Positions 37,290 to 45,296 of a stretch of DNA of 49,783 nt are shown one piece after another. This stretch comes from Methylobacterium segetis (GTDB lineage Bacteria > Pseudomonadota > Alphaproteobacteria > Rhizobiales > Beijerinckiaceae), in contig NZ_SMNT01000040.1 of NCBI RefSeq assembly GCF_004348265.1, forward strand, positions 1 through 49,783. The letters are read 5' to 3'. Every line of letters begins with the position of its first letter. The first letter of the stretch is position 1. A program made the translations under genes and the position numbers. Under the pieces are notes generated by a model. It saw only the letters and a list, made by a program, of their open reading frames with translations, had not been told where the DNA came from and ran no database searches.

Positions 37290-37320
37290 GGGGCGGGGCG
37301 CGGCGGTTCCGCCCCGCCCC
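37290..37320. terminator. strong GC hairpin between the small secreted gene and the DUF4336 gene
   Basis: GGGGCGGGGCG and CGCCCCGCCCC form an 11-bp perfect stem around a 9-nt loop, 9 bp past the stop of the small secreted protein. No T-run follows on the minus strand, so termination may be weak or Rho-assisted. Confidence 0.45.
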
Positions 37321-37329
37321 GGCGAGCGG

Positions 37330-37635
37330 TCAGTAGCGCTCGTATCGCTCGTAGCGGCGCACGTAGCCGCGGTCGCCGCCGTCGTAGAAGCGCCGGGGGC
37401 CGACGTCGCGGGAGGATCCGCAATAATTGAGGCCCTCCTCGTAGCAGACGCTCGGCGGCCCGGGGATGTAACGGCCGCCGCGGCGGCACGAATAGCCGCA
37501 CATCGCGACCGGAATCGCATCGCCCTGCGAGAGCCCGTGCCCGGCCTGCGGCAGCCCCGGCGCGGCCCCGGCGGCGCCGAGGCCCGCGACGAGCAGGCCG
37601 GCTGCCACGAGCGTGGTTCTGAGTGAGATGATCAT
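37330..37635 (-). CDS. small secreted Cys/Gly/Arg/Tyr-rich protein
   Basis: A 101-residue protein. The ATG at 37635 follows AAGGAGGAAG, a very strong ribosome binding site, and starts a signal peptide (MIISLRTTLVAAGLLVAGLGAAGAA). The mature part has four cysteines (MCGYSCRRGG, VCYEEGLNYCGSS) and a tail ending in VRRYERYERY. It resembles small periplasmic proteins of Methylobacterium-like bacteria. Function unknown. Confidence 0.75.
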   Translation of the reverse strand: MIISLRTTLVAAGLLVAGLGAAGAAPGLPQAGHGLSQGDAIPVAMCGYSCRRGGRYIPGPPSVCYEEGLNYCGSSRDVGPRRFYDGGDRGYVRRYERYERY

Positions 37636-37778
37636 AGGCTTCCTCCTTCGGCTCACCCGGGAGAGGGTGGGACGTGTCGACGCCCGGCATCCTGCAAATG
37701 GCCGCGTGAATGGCTCCGGAACGGCCCTGCGAGGGAGAGGGTTCCGACGTCCCCGGCCGGGTCGGATCGCTGCCTGGA

Positions 37779-38354
37779 TCAGGGCGTTTCGCAGGCCATG
37801 ACCTCTGCGGCCTGGACCACGCTCAGCGCGCGGCGGCGCACTTCCAGGGCGATGCCCGGCCTCTCGGACACGGCGGCCGCCTCGCGCTTGAGGACCGCGT
37901 TGCAGGCGCAGGAGCGATGGGCGGCGGCATCGAAGCACGCGTCGTGGCGCTGACAGGCCGCATCGAGATCGTCGATCGGCGGGAGGCCCTCACCCCTTTG
38001 CCCGGCTCCGCAATAATTGCCGTGAAAGAGTTCGGCCCCGGTCAGGACGTTGGCGAGATTGCCGCGCGGACTCGCCGGCCCCTCGCGCTGTCCGCTCGGG
38101 TTGAGGTCGTTGGCGGGGCCGCCGGCCTGCGTGCCTGAGCTCCTCAGGGATTTCGGGATGGTCGAGCGCAGGCCGGGCTCGTCCAGGCTCTCGGCGGAGC
38201 GTGAGTTCGGCTCGGTCAAGTCGGGCAGGGACGGTGGCGGCCCGGGTACGGGCTCCTCGACCTCGAGGGGGGCGGGCGGCGCGCCCTGGGCCGACGCGGC
38301 AGGCGCGAGCGCGATGGTGGCCAGGACGAGGAGGATGCGGACGAGAGAGGTCAA
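37779..38354 (-). CDS. secreted phospholipase A2-like protein
   Basis: About 191 residues with a signal peptide (SLVRILLVLATIALAPAASAQ), a Pro-rich linker, and a C-terminal domain with YCGAGQRGEGLPPIDDLDAAC-type sequence leading into CQRHDACFD. The HD and flanking cysteines match the phospholipase A2 active site (C-x2-H-D-x2-C), where His and Asp activate water and the preceding loop binds Ca2+. Further cysteines (SCACNAVL) fit disulfides. The start is uncertain: I use TTG at 38354, directly before the signal peptide; a GTG at 38459 overlaps the upstream stop (GTGA) but gives a very long leader. Bacterial members are rare. Confidence 0.7.
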   Translation of the reverse strand: MTSLVRILLVLATIALAPAASAQGAPPAPLEVEEPVPGPPPSLPDLTEPNSRSAESLDEPGLRSTIPKSLRSSGTQAGGPANDLNPSGQREGPASPRGNLANVLTGAELFHGNYCGAGQRGEGLPPIDDLDAACQRHDACFDAAAHRSCACNAVLKREAAAVSERPGIALEVRRRALSVVQAAEVMACETP

Positions 38355-38455
38355 GGGAGCGGTTTCCGATGGTCGTGCGATCAGAAAGTCCGAGCTTGGC
38401 CTTCTCGTTCCACCAGCCCCGGAGGCGTGCCCGTGCTTGGGCCGCCGCGGGGGGC

Positions 38456-38818
38456 TCACCCTTTCGGCTTGATCTTGAGCTGGTCGATCACCCAGCGCCA
38501 GCCTCCGTCCGACTGCTCGCGGGCGACCTCCGCGGAGATCGTGCCGTTCGGCAGGCGCGCGAAGGTCATCGCAAGCGCGCCGTTGCGGATCGGGGGCAGA
38601 ACCTCGGCCGCCGGGAAGTCCGAACGCCGCGACAGGAGATCGGTGTAGAAGGCGCGGATCTCGGCGTGCCCCCGGGCGACGACGTCGCCGGCAGCCAGAA
38701 CCGCGTCGGGCTCGTAGAGCGCCACAAGACCCTCGACGTCGCCGGCATTGGCGCGGGCGTTGAAGAGCCCGGCGAGGTCCTGAGGCTCGCGAGCCGGCTC
38801 ATGATCGGGACTGGACAT
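38456..38818 (-). CDS. SnoaL-like / ketosteroid-isomerase-fold protein
   Basis: A 120-residue protein with the NTF2-like pattern: LAGLFNARANAGDVEGLVALYEPDAVL, HAEIRAFYTDLLS, and a C-terminal sheet ending WRWVIDQLKIKPKG. The ATG at 38818 is preceded by AGAGGAA. Members include small isomerases and ligand-binding proteins; no specific reaction can be assigned. Confidence 0.8.
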   Translation of the reverse strand: MSSPDHEPAREPQDLAGLFNARANAGDVEGLVALYEPDAVLAAGDVVARGHAEIRAFYTDLLSRRSDFPAAEVLPPIRNGALAMTFARLPNGTISAEVAREQSDGGWRWVIDQLKIKPKG

Positions 38819-38880
38819 GGGGTTCCTCTCCGCTCTGATCTCACTCGGCCCGGGTTCCGGGCGCTCGCGACGGCCGAGCC

Positions 38881-39324
38881 TCAGCGCAAGCGCTCGCCCG
38901 CGGCGTCCCGGACGGCGACGCTCACCGGAATGCCGGCCTTCACGCTCTCCGAGACCGTGCAGAACCGCTCGAACTGGGCGAGCACCCGGTCGATCCGCGG
39001 CAGGTCGGCAGCCCGGTGGCCGAGCGCGATCGCGACGTCGATTCCATAGATCCGCAGACGCCCTTCCGGGTTCCGCTCGACGCTGCAGGTCGCCTCGGCC
39101 CGGATGCCGCTCGCGTCCTGGCGGTACTTGCCGAGCGCGAAGACCATGCTGGCGCAGAGGCAGTTCGTCACGCTCGCGATCAGCAACTGCTCGGGAAACG
39201 GCCCCTCCCCCGCGCTGATCGGCACCGACTCGTCGACGAGGAGGTGTGGGATCAGCGCGCCGAAATCGACCGTGAATTTGTATCCTTCCACCTGCGTGAT
39301 CGTGATGCTTGGACCGCTCGCCAT
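38881..39324 (-). CDS. OsmC-family protein
   Basis: A 147-residue protein matching the OsmC/YhfA fold: GPFPEQLLIASVTNCLCASMVFALGKYR, where the Cys in TNCLC is a candidate redox residue, and FCTVSESVKAGIPVSVAVRD with the second Cys in ERFCTVSES. OsmC/Ohr proteins reduce hydroperoxides with two cysteines; here both regions have a Cys, consistent with activity. I chose the ATG at 39324 (GGCAGG upstream); the frame to 39453 is non-conserved leader. Confidence 0.82.
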   Translation of the reverse strand: MASGPSITITQVEGYKFTVDFGALIPHLLVDESVPISAGEGPFPEQLLIASVTNCLCASMVFALGKYRQDASGIRAEATCSVERNPEGRLRIYGIDVAIALGHRAADLPRIDRVLAQFERFCTVSESVKAGIPVSVAVRDAAGERLR

Positions 39325-39477
39325 CCTGCCTCGCTCTCCCGCACGCTCCGCTCGGCGGAGACAGGCCGCCCGGAGAACGCTCGCCGACCCTGCCCCGCTC
39401 CCGTCCCGCGGAAAATTCCCGCCCCTCGGCGTCGGGACGGGCCTCATTCGCATCGTCCCTTGACATCAGCTGATATG

Positions 39478-39494
39478 TGGCATACCAAATGCCA
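39478..39494. promoter_or_regulatory. operator-like inverted repeat upstream of the PAS/frc genes
   Basis: TGGCATACCAAATGCCA is a perfect 6-bp inverted repeat (TGGCAT, spacer ACCAA, ATGCCA), 90 bp before the PAS gene and 154 bp before the divergent OsmC gene. The same element with one change lies upstream of oxc at 45054-45070. The form suggests a GntR- or similar dimeric regulator. An ATCAGCTGAT palindrome sits just to its left (39465-39474). Confidence 0.6.
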
Positions 39495-39583
39495 ATCACC
39501 TAACAAGAGCCCGACAGGGCGCAAGCAGTCAGCAACCACGTCGTACCCGCAGCAAGTAACGCGGCGCATTCGTCGGGACATTC

Positions 39584-40012
39584 ATGTCGCAGACCTTCGA
39601 CTTGGCGCAGATCATTACCGCGGCGGGCGATGCGATCGTCGTATCGGATGTCGAGGGTGCGATCACCGTCTGGAATCCGGCCGCCGAGCGGATCTTCGGG
39701 TTCACGCAGGAGGAGGCCCTCGGCCGGTCGCTCGACCTGATCACGCCGGAGCGCCAGCGCCAGCGCCACTGGGACGGGTACCACAAGACCATGGAGACCG
39801 GCGTGACCCGCTACGGCACGCAGGTGCTGCGGGTCCCGGCCCTGCACAAGGATGGGCGACCGCTGTCGATCGCCTTCACGGTGGCCCTTCTCCGCGGCGC
39901 GGACGACGCGGTCATCGGCATCGCGGCGATTATCCGCGACGAGACGAGCCGGTGGAACGACGAGCGCGAGATGCGCCGTCGCCTCGCCGACCTCGAGGCT
40001 CGGGTGTCTTGA
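39584..40012 (+). CDS. single PAS-domain protein
   Basis: A 142-residue protein that is one PAS domain (AIVVSDVEGAITVWNPAAERIFGFTQEEALGRSLDLI, VPALHKDGRPLSIAFTVALL, VIGIAAIIRDET) with a short C-terminal helix REMRRRLADLEARV. There is no kinase, cyclase or DNA-binding domain, so it must signal through a partner or sense directly. It lies 118 bp upstream of frc on the same strand, behind an operator-like repeat shared with oxc, suggesting a role in oxalate use. The ligand is unknown. Confidence 0.85.
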   Translation: MSQTFDLAQIITAAGDAIVVSDVEGAITVWNPAAERIFGFTQEEALGRSLDLITPERQRQRHWDGYHKTMETGVTRYGTQVLRVPALHKDGRPLSIAFTVALLRGADDAVIGIAAIIRDETSRWNDEREMRRRLADLEARVS

Positions 40013-40130
40013 GAAATTTGCGAGCCAATCCAGAGGAATAACTGGATAGCTCGGCAAGTGTTTCCCGGTCCGGTGCGGACTGGGCTTGGACGAAGTTTAA
40101 GCGCGAACCGTCGAAAGGGAGAATGCCGAG

Positions 40131-41381
40131 ATGAGCAAGCCGCTCGAGGGAATCAAGATCATCGACTTCACGCACGTCCAGGCGGGTCCCGCCTGCACGC
40201 AGCTGCTCGCCTGGTTCGGTGCGGACGTGATCAAGGTCGAGCGTCCGGGCGCCGGCGACGTGACCCGGACCCAGCTCCGCCACGTCGAGGATGCGGACGC
40301 GCTCTACTTCACCATGCTGAACTCGAACAAGCGCTCGCTCACGCTCGACACCAAGACTCCGCAGGGCAAGGAAGTCCTGACGAAGCTCATCAAAGAGTCC
40401 GACGTCATGGTCGAGAATTTCGGCCCCGGCGCCCTCGACCGGATGGGCTTCTCCTGGGCCAAGATCCAGGAACTCAACCCGGGCATGATCCTCGCCTCGG
40501 TGAAGGGCTTCTCGGACGGTCACCACTACGAGGACCTGAAGGTCTACGAGAACGTGGCGCAGTGCGCGGGCGGTGCGGCCTCCACCACCGGCTTCTGGGA
40601 CGGCCCCCCCACCGTGTCGGCCGCGGCGCTCGGCGACTCGAACACCGGCATGCATCTGGCCATCGGCATCCTCACGGCGCTGCACCAGAAGAACAAGTCC
40701 GGCAAGGGCCAGAAGGTCGCCGTCTCGATGCAGGATTCGGTGCTCAACCTCTGCCGCGTCAAGCTGCGCGACCAACAGCGCCTCGACGCGCTCGGTTACC
40801 TCGAGGAGTACCCGCAATACCCGCACGGCCAGTTCTCGGACGTGGTGCCGCGCGGCGGCAACGCGGGCGGTGGCGGCCAGCCGGGCTGGGTGCTGAAGTG
40901 CAAGGGCTGGCAGACCGACCCGAACGCCTACATCTACTTCACGATCCAGGGCCATGCCTGGGCCCCGATCTGCAAGGCGCTCGGCAAGGAGGAGTGGATC
41001 GACGATCCGGCCTACAACACGGCCCGCGCCCGTCAGGACAAGATCTTCGAGATCTTCGCCCTGATCGAGGACTGGCTCGCCGACAAGACGAAGTTCGAGG
41101 CCGTCGACATCCTGCGCAAGTTCGACATCCCCTGCTCGCCGGTGCTGTCGATGAAGGAGATCGCCAACGACCCGTCGCTGCGCGCCAGCGGCACGGTGGT
41201 GGAGGTCCCCCACCCGAAGCTCGGCTCGTACCTGACCGTCGGAAGCCCGATCAAGTTCTCCGACATGGCGGTCGAGGTGAAGCCCTCGCCGCTGCTCGGC
41301 GAGCACACGGACGAGGTGCTGAAGGACCTCGGCTACTCGGCCGAGCAGATCGCCGCCCTCCACGAGGCCCGCGCCGTCTGA
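40131..41381 (+). CDS. frc: formyl-CoA:oxalate CoA-transferase
   Basis: A 416-residue class III CoA transferase that moves CoA from formyl-CoA to oxalate, giving oxalyl-CoA and formate in the cytoplasm. Q17 ([10 protein letters not shown]) and the catalytic D169 ([12 protein letters not shown]) fall at the same numbers as in the Oxalobacter enzyme, and the glycine loop GGGGQPGW is present at about 246-253. The ATG at 40131 is preceded by AAAGGGAG. With oxc it degrades oxalate to CO2 and formate. A strong terminator follows, so frc ends its transcript. Confidence 0.96.
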   Translation: MSKPLEGIKIIDFTHVQAGPACTQLLAWFGADVIKVERPGAGDVTRTQLRHVEDADALYFTMLNSNKRSLTLDTKTPQGKEVLTKLIKESDVMVENFGPGALDRMGFSWAKIQELNPGMILASVKGFSDGHHYEDLKVYENVAQCAGGAASTTGFWDGPPTVSAAALGDSNTGMHLAIGILTALHQKNKSGKGQKVAVSMQDSVLNLCRVKLRDQQRLDALGYLEEYPQYPHGQFSDVVPRGGNAGGGGQPGWVLKCKGWQTDPNAYIYFTIQGHAWAPICKALGKEEWIDDPAYNTARARQDKIFEIFALIEDWLADKTKFEAVDILRKFDIPCSPVLSMKEIANDPSLRASGTVVEVPHPKLGSYLTVGSPIKFSDMAVEVKPSPLLGEHTDEVLKDLGYSAEQIAALHEARAV

Positions 41382-41411
41382 TCTCCTCAAGCCCAGACGC
41401 TTGAAAATCCT

Positions 41412-41447
41412 GGGGCGGCGTGCCGGCGGCACGCCGCCCCTTCTCGT
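41412..41447 (+). terminator. intrinsic terminator of frc
   Basis: GGGGCGGCGTGCC, loop GGC and GGCACGCCGCCCC form a 13-bp perfect stem 30 bp after the frc stop, followed by TTCTCGT. Confidence 0.85.
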
Positions 41448-42162
41448 ATCAGGGATCGGCCGGCATCCCGCCCGCGCCGCGGGCCGCCCCCGGCCGAGCG
41501 GCCTGTGCCCGAGATCCGGTACCCGAGGCTCGACGGAAGATGCGGCTGCGCCGCTTCAACCCGGTTGGCGCCGCTCAGCCCGTGGGAGCGCCTGCGCTCG
41601 GCCCCTGGAGCTTCCGCCTGCATCCTCGCAAAAGGGTTCGTCAGCCACGTCGCCCTGCCGGACGGATCAGCCCTTCCCCGCCCTGATGGCTCCGATGGGC
41701 ACCTCGGCCGCGCGCCTCTTCGCGCGGTCCCGGCCAGCCCGCTCGCGCAGCCGCGGTCGATCCTCAGGCGGCGACCTCGTCGCGAGCCTCGCAGGCATCC
41801 CAGTGGCGGCGGCAATCCCAGACCCGTTTCTCGCCCGACGCGGTCGCGATCTCGCTCGCCATCGCGGCCATGATGGCGCTGCACCGCCTTACGACCACGC
41901 GCGTGCTGATCGGGCGGCCTGAAGCCCCGATTGCCGACGTGGTGATGCGGATATCGGAACTCGGGCTGCTTCACCGTCCGGTGATCGGGCCGGACGAGCG
42001 TCATGTCGACATTCGCTCCCGGACGGACGCGACTGCCGCCTTCGGCGATGCGGCCGGGACGCAGGATCACGCCGTCCCGGCGAGGCTGGCGCTCCCCGCC
42101 TGAGGGGGGATGCGCGGGGCAGCCTCGGCCTCGCTGCAATCCCTCCCCGGCGGCGCGGTCTC
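41448..42162. other. 715-bp region without a confident gene
   Basis: Between frc and the hydrolase. All long frames here are Arg/Pro-rich and lack ribosome binding sites. A segment at about 41520-41680 (plus-strand frame reading VGAPALGPWSFRLHPRKR) looks like a dispersed, non-coding intergenic sequence. A 35-codon minus-strand frame within it is listed separately. It may be a decayed remnant. Confidence 0.4.
41764..41871 (-). CDS. possible small protein or gene remnant (35 aa)
   Basis: A minus-strand frame from the ATG at 41871 ends in the protein-like sequence EKRVWDCRRHWDACEARDEV. The frame stays open upstream to about 41972 with GTG options. No ribosome binding site stands out. It could be a genuine small protein or the end of a decayed gene. 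Confidence 0.25.
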   Translation of the reverse strand: MAAMASEIATASGEKRVWDCRRHWDACEARDEVAA

Positions 42163-42855
42163 CTAGCCCGCCTCGTTGTCGACGAGGAAGAAGTCGATCG
42201 CCATCGCGGCGACCGCCGGCCGGTAGGCGTGGGGGCCGTCATATTCGACCGCGGTCACGTCGTAGCCGGCCTCCCGCAGGCGGGCGACGTGCATCCGCGC
42301 GCTGCGATCGATCGGGATCTGCTCGTCCTTGACGCCGTGCGAGATGAAGACCTTCGGCGCGCCCGTCTGCACCTGCACCGACATGAAGCCCGCCGAGGAG
42401 ACGATGACGTGGGTCACCACATCCCCGTTCGTCAGGCCGACGGAGAGGGCGTAGCTTCCGCCGTCCGAGTGGCCCGCGAAGGCGAGGCGGCCGGGATCGA
42501 GCAGGAAACGGGAGGAGACTTCGGTCAGCGCCGCGTCGAGGCGCAGGCGGTCGGGGCCGTTGCCGGCGATCACGATGTCCCAGGTCGGGTACTGCGATTG
42601 CGGGGCGAGCAGCAGGAAACCGCGCGCCTCGGCATGCCGCTCCAGCATCGGAAGGATCTTCTCCGCGCTGCCGCCGCCGCCGTGGAACAGAACGACCAGG
42701 GGCGTCGGCCTGCGCGGCTCGATCGTCGGCGGGACCACGAGCACCGCGTCGCGCTCGTCGAACAGACCGAGCGTGTGGCGTCCGGGACCGAGGGGCGGCT
42801 TGACCGGCAGGCGGTGGTGGAAGCCGAGGCGGCCGGCGAGGTGGGGATCGATCAT
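42163..42855 (-). CDS. alpha/beta hydrolase (phospholipase/carboxylesterase type)
   Basis: A 230-residue serine hydrolase. LVVLFHGGGGSAEKI forms the oxyanion region, S130 in AGHSDGGSYAL is the nucleophile, and D177 (GVKDEQIP) and H209 (DGPHAYRP) complete the triad. The layout matches the LysoPL/carboxylesterase or polyhydroxybutyrate-depolymerase-like groups. No signal peptide from the ATG at 42855, which has CCAGGAC upstream; the longer frame to 42930 is rejected. It is downstream of oxc on the same strand but separated by a terminator. Confidence 0.85.
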   Translation of the reverse strand: MIDPHLAGRLGFHHRLPVKPPLGPGRHTLGLFDERDAVLVVPPTIEPRRPTPLVVLFHGGGGSAEKILPMLERHAEARGFLLLAPQSQYPTWDIVIAGNGPDRLRLDAALTEVSSRFLLDPGRLAFAGHSDGGSYALSVGLTNGDVVTHVIVSSAGFMSVQVQTGAPKVFISHGVKDEQIPIDRSARMHVARLREAGYDVTAVEYDGPHAYRPAVAAMAIDFFLVDNEAG

Positions 42856-42973
42856 GCGGGCGGTCCTGGAAGGCCGGCTCCGGTCTCGCGAGCACCGGCT
42901 CGAGGAAGCTTTGACGGGGCGATCCGGCAAGAGCCCCCGGCCAGGGGCTCCGGCTCCGAACCGGCTCCGAAGC

Positions 42974-43017
42974 GGAAAAGGGCTGCGGCGGGCTCGTCCG
43001 AGCCTGCCGCAGCCCTT
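42974..43017 (-). terminator. intrinsic terminator of oxc
   Basis: On the minus strand an 18-bp stem (42978-42995 with 43000-43017, one G-T pair) with loop GGAC is followed by a T run (CCCTTTTCC). It lies 42 bp past the oxc stop. Confidence 0.85.
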
Positions 43018-43059
43018 GCATCCTGCCGGATCGCCGGCGATGTCGGATCGGTGAAGAGC

Positions 43060-44835
43060 TTACTTCTTCTTCTTCACCGTGCTCTGCGGGTTGAGGCTGC
43101 CGATGTTGCCGCTCTCGGTCCCGGCATTCGGGTCGATCACGGCGTTGATGAGGGTCGGCTTGCCCGAATCCATCGCCTCGTTGACGGCGCGGGCGAGCTC
43201 GTCCGGCGTCGTCGCGTTGACGCCGATGCCGCCGAAGGCTTCCATCATCTTGTCGTAGCGGGAATCCTTCACGAACACCGTCGTGCCGGGATCGCGGCCG
43301 GTCGGGTCGGTGTCGGTGCCGCGATAGATGCCGTTGTTGTTGAAGATCACGATGCAGACCGGAAGGTTGTACCGGCAGATCGTCTCGACCTCCATGCCCG
43401 AGAAGCCGAAGGCGCTGTCACCCTCGACCGCGAGAACCGGCTTGCCGGTCTCGACGGCGGCGGCGATGGCGAAGCCCATGCCGATGCCCATCACGCCCCA
43501 GGTGCCGACGTCCAGGCGCTTGCGCGGCTGGTACATGTCGATGACGCTCCGGGCGAGATCGAGGGTGTTGGCGCCCTCGTTGACGAGGATCGCGTCCGGC
43601 CGCTCCTTGATGATCGTGCGCAGCGCTCCGAGCGCGCCGTGGAAATCCATCGGCGTCGAGTTCTTGAGGAGCTTGGCCGACATCTTGGACAGGTTCGCGT
43701 CCTTGCGAGCCTTGATGCCGTCCGTCCACTCGGCGGGCGGAGCCTTCCAGTCGTCACCCATGCCCTCGAGCAGCGCCGAGACGCAGGAGCCGATGTCGCC
43801 GACGAGCGGGGCGACGATCTCGACGTTCGAGTCCATCTCCTTCGGCTCGATGTCGATCTGGATGAACTTCTTCGAGCCCGGCTCGCCCCAGGTCTTGCCC
43901 TTGCCGTGCGACAGAAGCCAGTTGAGGCGGGCGCCGACCAGAACGACGACGTCGGCATCCTTGAGCACCATCGAGCGGGCGGCGCCGGCCGACTGCTCGT
44001 GCGTGTCGGGCAGGAGACCCTTGGCCATGCTCATCGGCACGTAAGGGATGCCGCTCCGCTCGACGAGGGCGCGGACCTCCTCGTCGGCCTGCGCGTAGGC
44101 CGCGCCCTTGCCGAGCACGAGGAGGGGGCGCTTGGCGCCCTTGAGCACGTCGAGGGCGCGCTTGACGGCGGCGGGAGCGGGAAGCTGGGCCGGGGCCGGA
44201 TCGATCACCTTGACGAGGGACTTGGCGCCGGTCTCGGCGTCGATCACCTGCGAGAAGAGCTTGGCCGGGAGATCGAGGTAGACGCCGCCCGGACGGCCCG
44301 AGCAGGCCGCGCGGATGGCGCGGGCCACGCCGATGCCGATGTCGGCGGCGTGGAGCACACGGAACGCCGCCTTGCAGAGGGGCTTGGCGATGGCGAGCTG
44401 GTCCATCTCCTCGTAGTCGCCCTGCTGAAGGTCGACGATCTCACGCTCGGAGGAGCCCGAGATGAGGATCATCGGGAAGCAGTTCGTGGTGGCGTTGGCG
44501 AGCGCGGTCAGGCCGTTGAGGAAGCCCGGCGCCGACACGGTGAGGCAGATGCCGGGCTTCTTGGTGAGAAAGCCCGCGATCGCGGCCGCATTGCCCGCGT
44601 TCTGCTCGTGACGGAACGAGATCACGCGCATGCCCTCGGCCTGGGCCATGCGGCCGAGATCGGTGATCGGGATGCCGGGGACGCCGTAGATCGTATCGAT
44701 ACCGTTGAGCTTCAGCGCGTCGATGACGAGGTGAAAGCCGTCGGTTTGCTCCGGCCCGGTATCCTCAGCATTGGTCACGCTCTCGGCGTTGAACTCCGAC
44801 TCGGTGAACGACTGGTCCGTGGTGTTCCTGTCCAT
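43060..44835 (-). CDS. oxc: oxalyl-CoA decarboxylase
   Basis: A 591-residue ThDP enzyme converting oxalyl-CoA to formyl-CoA and CO2, the partner of Frc. [14 protein letters not shown] is near residue 50, the cofactor Glu is E77 ([12 protein letters not shown]), and [20 protein letters not shown]...[12 protein letters not shown] is the ThDP/Mg motif. The C-terminus [10 protein letters not shown] is typical. It has about 20 more N-terminal residues than the Oxalobacter enzyme (acidic, Asn/Thr-rich). The ATG at 44835 follows GGAGGAAG; the 25-residue extension to 44910 is rejected. It is convergent with frc at a distance of about 1.7 kb rather than in one operon. Confidence 0.96.
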   Translation of the reverse strand: MDRNTTDQSFTESEFNAESVTNAEDTGPEQTDGFHLVIDALKLNGIDTIYGVPGIPITDLGRMAQAEGMRVISFRHEQNAGNAAAIAGFLTKKPGICLTVSAPGFLNGLTALANATTNCFPMILISGSSEREIVDLQQGDYEEMDQLAIAKPLCKAAFRVLHAADIGIGVARAIRAACSGRPGGVYLDLPAKLFSQVIDAETGAKSLVKVIDPAPAQLPAPAAVKRALDVLKGAKRPLLVLGKGAAYAQADEEVRALVERSGIPYVPMSMAKGLLPDTHEQSAGAARSMVLKDADVVVLVGARLNWLLSHGKGKTWGEPGSKKFIQIDIEPKEMDSNVEIVAPLVGDIGSCVSALLEGMGDDWKAPPAEWTDGIKARKDANLSKMSAKLLKNSTPMDFHGALGALRTIIKERPDAILVNEGANTLDLARSVIDMYQPRKRLDVGTWGVMGIGMGFAIAAAVETGKPVLAVEGDSAFGFSGMEVETICRYNLPVCIVIFNNNGIYRGTDTDPTGRDPGTTVFVKDSRYDKMMEAFGGIGVNATTPDELARAVNEAMDSGKPTLINAVIDPNAGTESGNIGSLNPQSTVKKKK

Positions 44836-45053
44836 GACCGCTTCCTCCGACTTCCCTAGGCTTTGTTTCAGTTTCGGTTCGCGGCTGCCCTTTGGGGCCG
44901 TTGCCGCCATCTCGCCGAGCGCGCCCGCACGTGGCGTTCGGCCCGTCGGGCCCGATGGCGGCCGGCCTTGCCGGAAATCCGCCCCAGTCCCGGATCAATC
45001 CTGCCCGTATCAGCCACGCTGAACCGGGTTCTTCTCGTTCGTTACGGCAGGGC

Positions 45054-45070
45054 TGGCATACCAAATACCA
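45054..45070. promoter_or_regulatory. operator-like repeat upstream of oxc
   Basis: TGGCATACCAAATACCA differs at one base from the perfect inverted repeat at 39478-39494. The shared element on both oxalate genes suggests one regulator for both. No regulator gene for it is evident in the window. Confidence 0.6.
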
Positions 45071-45257
45071 AATTGGCTGTCAAACACGGATCGACTGCCC
45101 CCGGCCCTCTTCGGGAAACGCGGTCAGAGGCTTTCGGGCACCGGTTATCGGCCGGTCCGGGCGAGCGTGGAGCAGGGCGGGTCGAATCGATTGCCCGCAA
45201 TTCGTGCAGGTTCAACCAATATCTGGGCAGTAACGGCGGGAACGTTCGCGCGTCCGG

Positions 45258-45276
45258 ATGTTTAAGGGCTTAACAT
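45258..45276. promoter_or_regulatory. palindrome before the transglutaminase gene
   Basis: ATGTTTAAGGGCTTAACAT is a near-perfect inverted repeat with one extra T in the left arm, 20 bp before the ATG at 45297. It may be an operator or promoter element. The TTAA spacing (4 bp) does not fit CtrA. Confidence 0.35.
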
Positions 45277-45296
45277 GAATTGATGAAGCAACGATC

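Larger units (their letters stand above)
44836..45296. other. 461-bp divergent intergenic region (oxc / transglutaminase)
   Basis: It must hold the oxc promoter on one side and that of the transglutaminase on the other. Two elements are listed separately: the oxc operator-like repeat at 45054 and a palindrome at 45258. No ORF here is supported. The operator lies 219 bp before the oxc start, implying a long leader or a remote site. Confidence 0.5.

Noticed and set aside
39584..40012. Heme-binding FixL-type PAS domain
   Set aside because: RHWDGYHKTMETG resembles the FixL heme-His region, but the His spacing is shifted and similar sequence occurs in PAS domains without heme.
41505..41873. 122-codon plus-strand frame after frc
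   Set aside because: Arg/Pro/Ser-rich, no ribosome binding site and no recognisable motif.
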